DNA of 64,000 nucleotides, taken from contig NZ_JAQUOY010000014.1 in assembly GCF_028716865.1 (NCBI RefSeq), positions 1 through 64,000 of the forward strand, given 5' to 3'. The position numbers and the translations under genes were made by a program. This document shows positions 18,256-25,710 of this stretch, in pieces; positions within the stretch are counted from its first letter, which is position 1, and every line of letters starts with the position of its first letter. The notes below the pieces were generated by a model. That model was not told the origin of the DNA, searched no databases, and saw nothing but the letters and a program-made list of their open reading frames with translations. The DNA is from Candidatus Methylomirabilis sp. GTDB lineage: Bacteria > Methylomirabilota > Methylomirabilia > Methylomirabilales > Methylomirabilaceae.

Positions 18256-19053
18256 TTAGCGCAAAGTGCATGAAGTATTTTTGAGCCGATCTTCTTTATT
18301 CAAACTACTAGCCCGTTTGAGCGTGAAGACGATAAAGTAGATGAAAAATGCTGCGGTAATCCCAAGAATAATTAAATTAAAAAGTGTGATGTTGATAAAC
18401 GACAAATGAATCGTTGGATTGCTGGCGAAATAAAAAACCGCATTCGCTCCAATAAGGATGACACGAACTTCCGTGGGGCCGATTTTACCGTAGGAAATTT
18501 TAAAAACGCCCGTGACTGCCGCATTCACATATGTGAGAATGCCAAGTTGTAAATAACCGACTAGCGCCAGCATAGCGTAATTAAAATCGACGAATGGCGA
18601 TAATCCTAAACCGATGCAGACCAATGTTTGGGTCAATGTATCTACCGTATGATCAACAAAATATCCATACTTGACTCGTTCGATTTTTCGATACCGTGCC
18701 AGCGTACCGTCCAGACTATCTCCAAACCAATTGACGACGAACCCGAAATCAGCCAGCCATAAAAAATTCTTGTCGACATTGCTGAGCCAATACCCGGCAG
18801 TAATGATAATGCCGCCGATGACTCCGATAGCAGTGAGTATATCGGGATTGACCCACGCCGGCATATGCTGGGACAAAAACCGCAGCGCCGGTCTTTCCAA
18901 TGGTCCGAACAAAATATCGTTAACGCGTTCGTCGGTTTTCTTAGTTGTACCCTTCATCGTGGTGGGTAATACATCCGACTGCCTACCCTCCTGCGGCTGA
19001 ACAGCCCCATCGTGAAGGCGTGCCTTAGTCACTGGCTCTGGCGCTTCAGCCAT
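18256..19053 (-). CDS. CDP-alcohol phosphatidyltransferase family protein
   Basis: The 265-residue integral membrane protein carries the family motif as DSLDGTLARYRK followed by GYFVDHTVD. All four metal-binding aspartates are present. About six hydrophobic segments follow from residue 60 on. It would use a CDP-activated alcohol and transfer the phospho-alcohol to a lipid hydroxyl, as in phosphatidylinositol or ceramide-phospho-alcohol synthesis. An internal ATG at 18957 is an alternative start. Its sequence is AT-rich like the neighbouring fusion gene, and a transposase remnant lies just upstream. Both features suggest the pair came in by transfer. Confidence 0.8.
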   Translation of the reverse strand: MAEAPEPVTKARLHDGAVQPQEGRQSDVLPTTMKGTTKKTDERVNDILFGPLERPALRFLSQHMPAWVNPDILTAIGVIGGIIITAGYWLSNVDKNFLWLADFGFVVNWFGDSLDGTLARYRKIERVKYGYFVDHTVDTLTQTLVCIGLGLSPFVDFNYAMLALVGYLQLGILTYVNAAVTGVFKISYGKIGPTEVRVILIGANAVFYFASNPTIHLSFINITLFNLIILGITAAFFIYFIVFTLKRASSLNKEDRLKNTSCTLR

Positions 19054-19062
19054 AACAGGCTA

Positions 19063-19275
19063 GGGTCCTTCCAGCAACTTGCCGAGACGCTCCGGACTCA
19101 CCTCAACGGGGTACTGGTCTGGACGAGCATCCGGATCACCAACGGCAACGTGGGGGGGATGAACAACACGATCAGGGCGATCAGTCATCGCGCCTTTGGC
19201 TACCGGACGTCTTGGACGTATATCGCAACCATCTCTCACTGCTATGCGGGTCTCCCACTACTGTGTCACTTTTAG
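19063..19275 (+). pseudogene. ISL3-like transposase C-terminal remnant
   Basis: The plus strand encodes the stretch QLAETLRTHLNGVLVWTSIR, then TNGNVGGMNNTIRAISHRAF and GYRTSWTYIATISHCYAGLP. This matches the C-terminal catalytic end of ISL3-type transposases (pattern TNGxxEGxNNxIKxISxRxxGYR). Only about 70 residues remain, with no start and no upstream domain. It is opposite in direction to the CDP-alcohol transferase, whose start lies at 19053. It is evidence of past insertion sequence activity at the edge of the AT-rich block. Confidence 0.75.
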
Positions 19276-19493
19276 GCGAGGAGCCAAAAAGAGCGGACTT
19301 GTGCAATCCAGTATCAGTACGATACCATAGAACCCCTTGGGAGGGATAGATCCAAGATGCGGAACTCTACAAAGCGAACTGGGGATCCCGGGGAAGCGGT
19401 CAGCCGTCAACGATAAGCGGCCAGCTTCTAAAGCGCTCCTTCACTTTACCTGTCCGCGGCGCAGGCAGGTCCGAGGCTGAACGCTTTACAGCC
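19276..19493. other. intergenic segment upstream of lptF
   Basis: No gene was recognised. The segment contains ACCTGTCCGCGGCGCAGGCA beginning near 19448, an imperfect hairpin with ACCTG/CAGGT arms. The 5' part may hold the outer end of the decayed insertion sequence. The lptFG promoter should lie here, but no clear boxes were picked out. Confidence 0.35.
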
Positions 19494-20558
19494 ATGTTGA
19501 TACTCGATCGATATCTGACCCGGGAAATCGCCAAGCCTCTGCTCGTCTTTTGTGGAGGGCTGTTACTGCTGTTTGCTAACTTTACCGCCATCCGGTACCT
19601 GAATCGGGTAGCCGACGGCACCATGCCCTTTCAAAGCGTCCTTCCGCTGGTCCTGGTCAGAACTGCGGTCGCACTGGAGATCCTGCTGCCGATCGCGCTC
19701 AACCTGTCGGTTGTCGTGACCCTTGGACGTCTCTACACCGATTCCGAAATGTCCGCTCTCTTTGGTTCCGGTATTAGTCCGATACGGGTCATACGCACCG
19801 TGATCGCGGGTTCTCTCGTCGTGGCGGGGATCGTGGCCTTGCTGTCCATCTACGTGCGACCATGGGCAAACGGAAACCGCTATCGTCTGGAGCGCCAGGC
19901 GGTTGCGGATATCGATCTGAACGATATGCAGCCGGGTCACTTCTACGAAAACTCCTCCGGCACTGTCTTATTCTTTCAACTGCGCGACCAGAGCAGTGGT
20001 CGAATGCAGAAGGTTTTTATCCAGTCTCGGTCGGAGGAGCGAGTTCGGCTCGTCTGGGCGGAGGAGGGCTATTACCCTGAACCGGTGAAGGCGGGTATGG
20101 GCCAGACCCTGGTTTGTTCTAGCGCCCAAATCTATGAGATCTATCGAGATCAGGGCAGGGTGAGACAGGCCACATCTGACGGGCTGGTTCTCGAGTGGGA
20201 GAAAGCACATGCTCCCTCGGAGGAGTACAGGCGAAAAGCCGCCCCAACCTGGCAGTTAGCCCGCTCAGATTCGCCCAAGGATATTGCAGAGTTTCAATGG
20301 CGACTGTCAACCCCGGTGGCTGCCTTTCTGATGGGATTGCTGGGATTTCCTCTCAGTCGTGCGAGGGCACGCGAGGGCAAGTATGCCAAGTTGTTCGTCT
20401 CGGTGCTGTGTTATGCCATATTCTATAACCTGAGTATCATGGCAAAGGCATGGGTTGAGCAGGAGGTTGTGAAGACCGTTCCGGGCATCTGGTGGGTCCA
20501 CCTTCTCTTGGGGATCCTAGTTGCATACCTGTTGTGGAGACGAACAACGCATCCATGA
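19494..20558 (+). CDS. lptF: LptF, permease subunit of the lipid exporter LptB2FG
   Basis: The 354-residue protein opens MLILDRYLTREIAKPLLVFC, typical of LptF/YjgP. It has membrane segments near residues 10-35, 55-80 and 100-120, a periplasmic beta-jellyroll domain (about 125-265) and three more segments at the C terminus (WRLSTPVAAFLMGLLGFPLS). LptF and LptG form the transmembrane part of the ABC machine that extracts lipopolysaccharide from the inner membrane. The gene overlaps lptG by four bases. The nearby ceramide and head-group genes raise the possibility that an anionic sphingolipid is a further or alternative cargo, which is inference. Confidence 0.85.
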   Translation: MLILDRYLTREIAKPLLVFCGGLLLLFANFTAIRYLNRVADGTMPFQSVLPLVLVRTAVALEILLPIALNLSVVVTLGRLYTDSEMSALFGSGISPIRVIRTVIAGSLVVAGIVALLSIYVRPWANGNRYRLERQAVADIDLNDMQPGHFYENSSGTVLFFQLRDQSSGRMQKVFIQSRSEERVRLVWAEEGYYPEPVKAGMGQTLVCSSAQIYEIYRDQGRVRQATSDGLVLEWEKAHAPSEEYRRKAAPTWQLARSDSPKDIAEFQWRLSTPVAAFLMGLLGFPLSRARAREGKYAKLFVSVLCYAIFYNLSIMAKAWVEQEVVKTVPGIWWVHLLLGILVAYLLWRRTTHP

Positions 20559-21622
20559 GTACGATTGATCGCCATATCTGGCTCAGGGTGATCAGGGGCT
20601 ATGCCCTTATGATGGCCGTCCTGCTGTCCGTCTTCAGCCTGATGGCATTTGTCAGCGAGTTGGACTCGGTGGGGCGCGGCACCTACACGCTGCGCGACGC
20701 GGTCTTCAACGTCCTCTTAACGGTGCCGAGCCGGATGATCGAACTGGCACCGGCAACCGCCATACTGGGAAGCATCATTGGCCTTGGAGAATTGGCGAGC
20801 GGCCACGAACTGATCGCCATGCTGGCCTTGGGCACCTCACCCCTGCGTATCGGATTATCGGTGACCGTGACCGGCATCGTCCTCATGATAGCAGTGGTAG
20901 GGATTCAGGAATGGGTGGCTCCGTCTACGGATCAAATCGCCTATACGCGTCGTATCCAGGCAATCTCGAATCCGGAAGCCCTGTCCACCAAACGGGGATT
21001 CTGGTCGCGCGATGGGCGGCAATTTATCCGGGTGCATCAGGTGTTGCCCGGTCGCGTTCTCTCCGACGTCGAGATCTACGAATTCGACGACCACGATCGC
21101 TTACGCCTGGTGACGTGGGCAGCGCAAGCCGATCCAAAGGATTCGCATCAGTGGGTACTTTTGAATGTAGTGCAACGAACGACCGAAGCGAAAGGGGTCG
21201 CAACGAAACACCTTGCCAGTCTTCCCTGGGCTGGATCACTGACACCAGCGCAAGTGGAACTGCTCATCCTGCCCGCCGAGATTCTGTCGCGTGCGGCGCT
21301 CGGCCGGTACATAACATTCCTGAAAGCAACCGGTCAGGATGTGGCGCGCCTGGAGATCAGGTTATGGCAGCAACTCACGATGCCCCTGTCGACCCTGATG
21401 ATGGTACTCGTCGCAATCCCCTTTGTACTCGGTCCCCTTCGGAAGGCGACTGCCGGCAAGCGGATCCTTCACGGGTCGCTGGTCGGCGCTGCCTTTCACC
21501 TGGGCAGCCATTCCGTAGCCTATCTCGGGGCCATCATGCATCTGAACGCGGCGCTGACCGTGCTAAGCCCGCTGGCCGTGCTGGGTGGGGTAACCGTGTG
21601 GGTGTACCGTCGTGCACAGTGA
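20555..21622 (+). CDS. lptG: LptG, permease subunit of the lipid exporter LptB2FG
   Basis: The ATG at 20555 overlaps the lptF stop (ATGA), giving a 355-residue protein beginning MSTIDRHIWLRVIRGYALMM. It has the same topology as LptF: N-terminal membrane segments, a periplasmic domain (about residues 130-260) and C-terminal segments around TMPLSTLMMVLVAIPFVLGP and the AVLGGVTVWVYRR end. Its 3' end overlaps the convergent phosphoesterase gene by about 60 bases. The partner ATPase LptB is not in this window. Confidence 0.85.
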   Translation: MSTIDRHIWLRVIRGYALMMAVLLSVFSLMAFVSELDSVGRGTYTLRDAVFNVLLTVPSRMIELAPATAILGSIIGLGELASGHELIAMLALGTSPLRIGLSVTVTGIVLMIAVVGIQEWVAPSTDQIAYTRRIQAISNPEALSTKRGFWSRDGRQFIRVHQVLPGRVLSDVEIYEFDDHDRLRLVTWAAQADPKDSHQWVLLNVVQRTTEAKGVATKHLASLPWAGSLTPAQVELLILPAEILSRAALGRYITFLKATGQDVARLEIRLWQQLTMPLSTLMMVLVAIPFVLGPLRKATAGKRILHGSLVGAAFHLGSHSVAYLGAIMHLNAALTVLSPLAVLGGVTVWVYRRAQ

Positions 21623-22576
21623 GCCCGCCGCCGAGTCTGCCACCCTTATTACGTGCTGATCCTCTGCAAGAAAACAGTGGTTCCCTGGGGAGTAGCCGCG
21701 CGCCGTCGTTCGAACCTCCCATCCGTGAGACGATCGACATACCTCGTAGACATGATACCCCGCACGCTGTTCCGGCTTTCGACCGCGCGCGGAGGCAGAA
21801 GGGACTCCCATCATGGGGATATTGCCTCGTACCTCGGGAAGGTACAGCACGGCAGAACGATGGGTATGTCCGTACAAAACCATCTCCACACCGTGCCGAG
21901 CGAGAAGAGCCCTCAACGTGGCCCCGTCGGTGAGTCTTTTCCGCCACGCGACCATGGCCGCCATAGGGAGATGGTGGATGAGGAGGATTCTGAACAGACC
22001 CTGTCGGCGGGTGAGGTCGAGGATGTCGCCGAGTCTGTTTATCTGTGCGGCACCCAGGCTTCCGGTGGCGAAAAAGGGTGCGGACGGGTGTGCGGAGGTC
22101 ACTCCAATCAGAGCGGTATGCCCACGCACACGTACGCTTGGAAAGAACGAACGACCCGGCGTCTGCTGTTTTCCGATCTGTAATCTCTGATCGGAGGCCA
22201 TATAGGGCGTCCACAGGGCGAAGGTGTCCGCCCACGGAGTACGGACGTATGCATCGTGGTTACCCGGGATAACGGTCACGTCATTCGATGAACCAAGCGT
22301 CTCCAGCCATTGTCGGGCTTGTCGAAATTCATCGGGGAGGCCAATATGGGTCAGATCACCCGTAATCACGACATGGTCCAGCGTCAGCCCTTTCAGATCG
22401 TGAAGCAGGGCAGCTAAGACCTCAGGAGCGTGCTCGCGACGACGCCGGAGCCGCCAGGACAGATAACCGAGCGCGCGCTTGTTCAGAAGATCGCGGATCT
22501 TGACGTCAATCAGCGAAGAGAGATGAAGATCAGAGAGGTGGGCGACTCTGAAGATTCCGTTCATCGATTTTGCCAT
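21563..22576 (-). CDS. calcineurin-like metallophosphoesterase
   Basis: The 337-residue protein contains the full set of metal-binding motifs: HLSDLHLSS (D-x-H), VVITGDLTH, VIPGNHDAY, LIHHLP and YGHTHRS. The fold is shared by CpdA, LpxH and LpxG-type enzymes, so the substrate may be a cyclic nucleotide or a lipid pyrophosphate. The position next to lptFG and the lipid cluster makes a lipid substrate attractive but unproven. The gene is convergent with lptG and overlaps it. The last 30 residues or so lack family resemblance and may reflect read-through into the overlap. Confidence 0.8.
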   Translation of the reverse strand: MAKSMNGIFRVAHLSDLHLSSLIDVKIRDLLNKRALGYLSWRLRRRREHAPEVLAALLHDLKGLTLDHVVITGDLTHIGLPDEFRQARQWLETLGSSNDVTVIPGNHDAYVRTPWADTFALWTPYMASDQRLQIGKQQTPGRSFFPSVRVRGHTALIGVTSAHPSAPFFATGSLGAAQINRLGDILDLTRRQGLFRILLIHHLPMAAMVAWRKRLTDGATLRALLARHGVEMVLYGHTHRSAVLYLPEVRGNIPMMGVPSASARGRKPEQRAGYHVYEVCRSSHGWEVRTTARGYSPGNHCFLAEDQHVIRVADSAAGSLCTTVHPHGYPTQHGQRA

Positions 22577-22660
22577 CCTGATGCGGAGCCATGTAAAGCG
22601 ACAAATCTCTGCATTCCCTTATTGAGGAGTCTGCCCGATAAGCCCCCGTCTCCTGTTCGA

Positions 22661-22680
22661 CCCTTCGATAAGCTCAGCAT
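22661..22680. repeat. dispersed repeat CCCTTCGATAAGCTCAGCAT
   Basis: This is a short partial copy of the CCTTCGAC-GCTCAGG family that also occurs at 50897-50974 and 63566-63588. It lies between the phosphoesterase start and the transporter promoter. Confidence 0.5.
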
Positions 22681-22754
22681 AACACAACAACCTCTTAGAC
22701 CGCACTGAGAGCGGAAATAAAAGAGGGCCGTCAACCATACGCTCCAGAAGCGTT

Positions 22755-22782
22755 TTGACTTTCACATCAAATCTGGTATGGT
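22755..22782 (+). promoter_or_regulatory. putative promoter of the transporter gene
   Basis: TTGACT at 22755-22760 and TATGGT at 22777-22782 are spaced by 16 bases. The ATG begins 12 bases after the second box and no ribosome site is visible, so the transcript would have almost no leader. Confidence 0.5.
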
Positions 22783-22794
22783 GAAACGCAACGC

Positions 22795-24198
22795 ATGATA
22801 CCGGTATTGACGACACTGGCACTCTTGGCCCTGCAGGGTTCCGCCGCGGCCGCAGAGGAGGGTGGGATGCCATTGGGCCATCAGCTCGGGCTGGTCTGGG
22901 TAGTCCCATTCGCCCTGATGCTCCTGTCCATTGCGGTCCTACCGCTCCTTGCTCCACGCTGGTGGGAATCCAACCTCAACAAAGGGATCATGTGCGCTAT
23001 CCTTGGGCTTCCCGTCTCATTCTACATCTTCAGGCTGGAGAGTGCACGCCTCGTCGAAACAGGGATTGAGTATGCGGCGTTTATCGTCCTGCTCGCAGCC
23101 CTGTTTATCATCTCCGGCGGAATTCACCTGCGGGGTTCGCTGCCTGGAACGCCTTTCACCAACACCGTCGTCCTGACGACAGGCGCCATCTTTGCAAATT
23201 TCATTGGAACTACGGGAGCCTCCATGCTTCTGATTCGTCCGGTCCTTCGCGCAAACGAGCGGCGTCGACATCAGGTGCATATCGTGATCTTCTTCATCTT
23301 CATCGTCTCCAACGTCGGCGGGCTGCTCACCCCCCTCGGTGACCCGCCGCTCTTTCTCGGTTTTCTTCGCGGGGTACCGTTCGAGTGGACGATTCGTCTG
23401 CTGCCGTACTGGCTCCTGATGATTACGCCGCTGCTCATCCTCTTCTACGTATGGGACCGGCGTTGGTTTGCAGCCGAACGAGCGGCACACCATGGGGCCA
23501 CAATAGAGGAGTATGGGGTTCAGGAAAAGCTGAGCGTTGACGGCAAGATCAATATCCTGCTCTTACTGGGCGTGATCACAGTGGCTTTTGTGGTGGGGCG
23601 GTTCGGCACCCAGATCGGTTTGCAGTCTGAACATGCGCGTCGGGGAGGGCAGGTGGTGGGGATGGGCATCCTCGCAGGGCTTTCCATGCTAATGACGCGT
23701 TGGGAAACGCGCGCTGCCAACGGCTTTACCTTATCCCCCATTGTGGAGGTAGCAGTGATCTTTGCCGGAATCTTCGCGACGATGATTCCTGCCCTGGCCA
23801 TCCTGGAGGCCCGCGCAGGCGAGCTCGGTCTCACGCGCCCATGGCAGTTTTTTTGGGTAACGGGATTCCTCTCGAGCTTCCTTGATAATGCGCCGACCTA
23901 CCTGACCTTCGCGTCGATGGCCAGCGGCCTGATGGGAACGGAAGCCGCACGCCTGGGTCAACTTCTGCACGCCACAACCGGGCCCATGCATGGGGAAGCG
24001 CTCCTGACGGCGATCTCTGTCGGTGCCGTCTCTATGGGAGCGAATACCTATATCGGCAACGGCCCCAACTTCATGGTCAAGGCAATCGCAGAAGAGGCCG
24101 GGATCGAGATGCCTTCTTTCTTCGGGTACATGAAATATACTATCGGCATCCTCCTTCCCCTTTTTCTGCTGGTTACTTTCGTCTTCTTTCGCCCATAG
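22795..24198 (+). CDS. NhaD/citrate-transporter-like sodium:proton antiporter family protein
   Basis: The 467-residue polytopic protein has about 11-12 hydrophobic segments. Conserved patches are NFIGTTGASMLLIRPVLRAN, SNVGGLLTPLGDPPLFLGF and FLSSFLDNAPTYLTF, plus a C-terminal SMGANTYIGNGPNFMVKAIA. These match the ion transporter group that includes NhaD and the putative citrate transporter family, in which the duplicated helix-breaking loops bind Na+. The first 24 residues look like a cleavable or anchor signal. An internal ATG at 22867 following GAGGAGGGTGGG is an alternative start. The likely role is Na+/H+ exchange at the inner membrane. Confidence 0.8.
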   Translation: MIPVLTTLALLALQGSAAAAEEGGMPLGHQLGLVWVVPFALMLLSIAVLPLLAPRWWESNLNKGIMCAILGLPVSFYIFRLESARLVETGIEYAAFIVLLAALFIISGGIHLRGSLPGTPFTNTVVLTTGAIFANFIGTTGASMLLIRPVLRANERRRHQVHIVIFFIFIVSNVGGLLTPLGDPPLFLGFLRGVPFEWTIRLLPYWLLMITPLLILFYVWDRRWFAAERAAHHGATIEEYGVQEKLSVDGKINILLLLGVITVAFVVGRFGTQIGLQSEHARRGGQVVGMGILAGLSMLMTRWETRAANGFTLSPIVEVAVIFAGIFATMIPALAILEARAGELGLTRPWQFFWVTGFLSSFLDNAPTYLTFASMASGLMGTEAARLGQLLHATTGPMHGEALLTAISVGAVSMGANTYIGNGPNFMVKAIAEEAGIEMPSFFGYMKYTIGILLPLFLLVTFVFFRP

Positions 24199-24207
24199 CT
24201 TCTGGCG

Positions 24208-24732
24208 CTACCGCTCGCTCACCACGAAGTGGGCTCTTCGGTTCAACTGCCAGGCTGCTTCATCATGACCCATGGCAAACGGACGCTCCTTCCCGAAGCT
24301 CACGATCTTGATGCGCCTGGCATCGATGCCCGCCACCTCCAGGTAGTCCCTGGTGGCCTTAGCTCGTCGTTCGCCCAAAGCCAGATTATACTCCGACGTC
24401 CCGCGTTCGTCGCAGTGGCCCTCGATCGTGATCCGCTCCGTTGGATTAGCATTGAGCCACTGAAGATCCTCGTTGAGACGTGGCTGCGCATCCTTGCGAA
24501 TGGCCGATTTATCAAAATCAAAGAAAATGTCCTTCAGTGGTGACTCCTTGCCTGCCATTGGTTGTTGGGCCGAGGGCGCTCCTGCTGCCGGTGGCTCCTG
24601 AATCGGCGCGGCAGGTTTTACCTCCTCCTCACCGAAAAACTCTGCAAGCTTCGCGCAGCTTGAGAGCAGAAATGCGACAGTCAACAGCAATCCTATGCTC
24701 GAGATAGTCTTGTGCCTCCATACTTTTCTCAT
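24208..24732 (-). CDS. pal: peptidoglycan-associated lipoprotein Pal (OmpA family)
   Basis: The 174-residue precursor has a lipoprotein signal (LLLTVAFLLSSC, acylated Cys near residue 26), a proline/alanine-rich linker and a C-terminal OmpA-like peptidoglycan-binding domain. That domain has FFDFDKSAIRKDA, then ITIEGHCDERGTSEYNLALG and RRAKATRDYL. It would anchor the outer membrane to the cell wall. The upstream GGAGGCG lies a proper distance from the ATG. TolB and the other Tol genes are not next to it. It is convergent with the transporter gene. Confidence 0.9.
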   Translation of the reverse strand: MRKVWRHKTISSIGLLLTVAFLLSSCAKLAEFFGEEEVKPAAPIQEPPAAGAPSAQQPMAGKESPLKDIFFDFDKSAIRKDAQPRLNEDLQWLNANPTERITIEGHCDERGTSEYNLALGERRAKATRDYLEVAGIDARRIKIVSFGKERPFAMGHDEAAWQLNRRAHFVVSER

Positions 24733-25031
24733 TGCTTTCGCCTCCTCAACGAATAATCCCCGTGATAGAGCAACTCACAGTGCTCACCGCAACCTCGACG
24801 CCATTTACGCAACACAAATGGTGCAAAACCTCCTGCGGGCAGATCGAGCAAAAAATGGATAAGGACCAAAATAAGTTATAAAACTGTTTCAGAATGAAGG
24901 TATCTTTACTCTTCACCAGTAGGCTTGTCAATCGAATTTCTAGTTTTTGTACGGGGTACTCCGGAAGTGGGCACGTTGACTCGGTGGAAGGTACACGTAA
25001 TAATGGGTTCGATGAGCGTAAGGAAGCGTAG

Positions 25032-25709
25032 ATGATCAGGCTGCAGCAGGTTGCAAAGGTCTATTCGCTGGGCAAGGTCGAGGTGCGAGCCCTAGATGGG
25101 ATCACGCTGACCATTGGGTCGGGAGAGTTCGTTGCGTTGGTTGGACCGAGCGGTTGCGGCAAAACCACTCTCCTCAACCTGATGGCCGGGATCGACCGGC
25201 CGACCTCCGGCGAGGTGTGGCTTGAGGGGGAGCGTCTGGATCGCCTGTCCGACGACAGCCTAACATGCCTTCGCCGGAGTAAGGTTGGGATCGTCTACCA
25301 GTTCTTCAATCTGCTTCCGACACTGACCGCCAGGGAGAACGTCGCTCTGCCGCTACTGTTGAATGGACTGCAGCGCAGCGACATCGAAGGGCGCGTTGAG
25401 CGAGGGCTGCAGCGGGTAGGGTTGATGCACCGCGCGGAGCACTGGCCTCATGAGCTGTCCGGCGGGGAACAGCAGCGAGTGGCCATAGCCAGAGCGATCG
25501 TGGCTGAACCGCGGGTTCTCCTGGCCGACGAGCCCACAGGCAACCTGGATTCGGTGGCGGGCGAAACGGTTCTGGATCTGCTCGCGCGGCTTCATCGAGA
25601 GCAAGGTCAGACGATTGTCCTGGCCACCCATAGCCAGGAGGCGATGAAAAGGGCCGGTCGGATCGTCTACCTGCGCGATGGAAGGATAGAGGGGCTCGAG
25701 GAGCGCTAA
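25032..25709 (+). CDS. LolD/MacB-type ABC transporter ATP-binding protein
   Basis: The 225-residue ATPase has Walker [11 protein letters not shown]-loop [16 protein letters not shown], signature [15 protein letters not shown], Walker [13 protein letters not shown] and the H-loop histidine in LATHS. This pattern is diagnostic of the MacB/LolD/FtsE group. The stop lies one base before the GTG start of the cognate FtsX-type permease. The pair plus a downstream AttH-like lipocalin forms a recurrent three-gene cassette. The substrate is probably a lipid or lipoprotein. Confidence 0.88.
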   Translation: MIRLQQVAKVYSLGKVEVRALDGITLTIGSGEFVALVGPSGCGKTTLLNLMAGIDRPTSGEVWLEGERLDRLSDDSLTCLRRSKVGIVYQFFNLLPTLTARENVALPLLLNGLQRSDIEGRVERGLQRVGLMHRAEHWPHELSGGEQQRVAIARAIVAEPRVLLADEPTGNLDSVAGETVLDLLARLHREQGQTIVLATHSQEAMKRAGRIVYLRDGRIEGLEER

Positions 25710-25710
25710 C

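Noticed and set aside
20911-21933. A 340-codon plus-strand frame overlapping lptG in another frame
   Set aside because: It spans lptG and the phosphoesterase without any conserved motif. The lptG reading is clearly coding.
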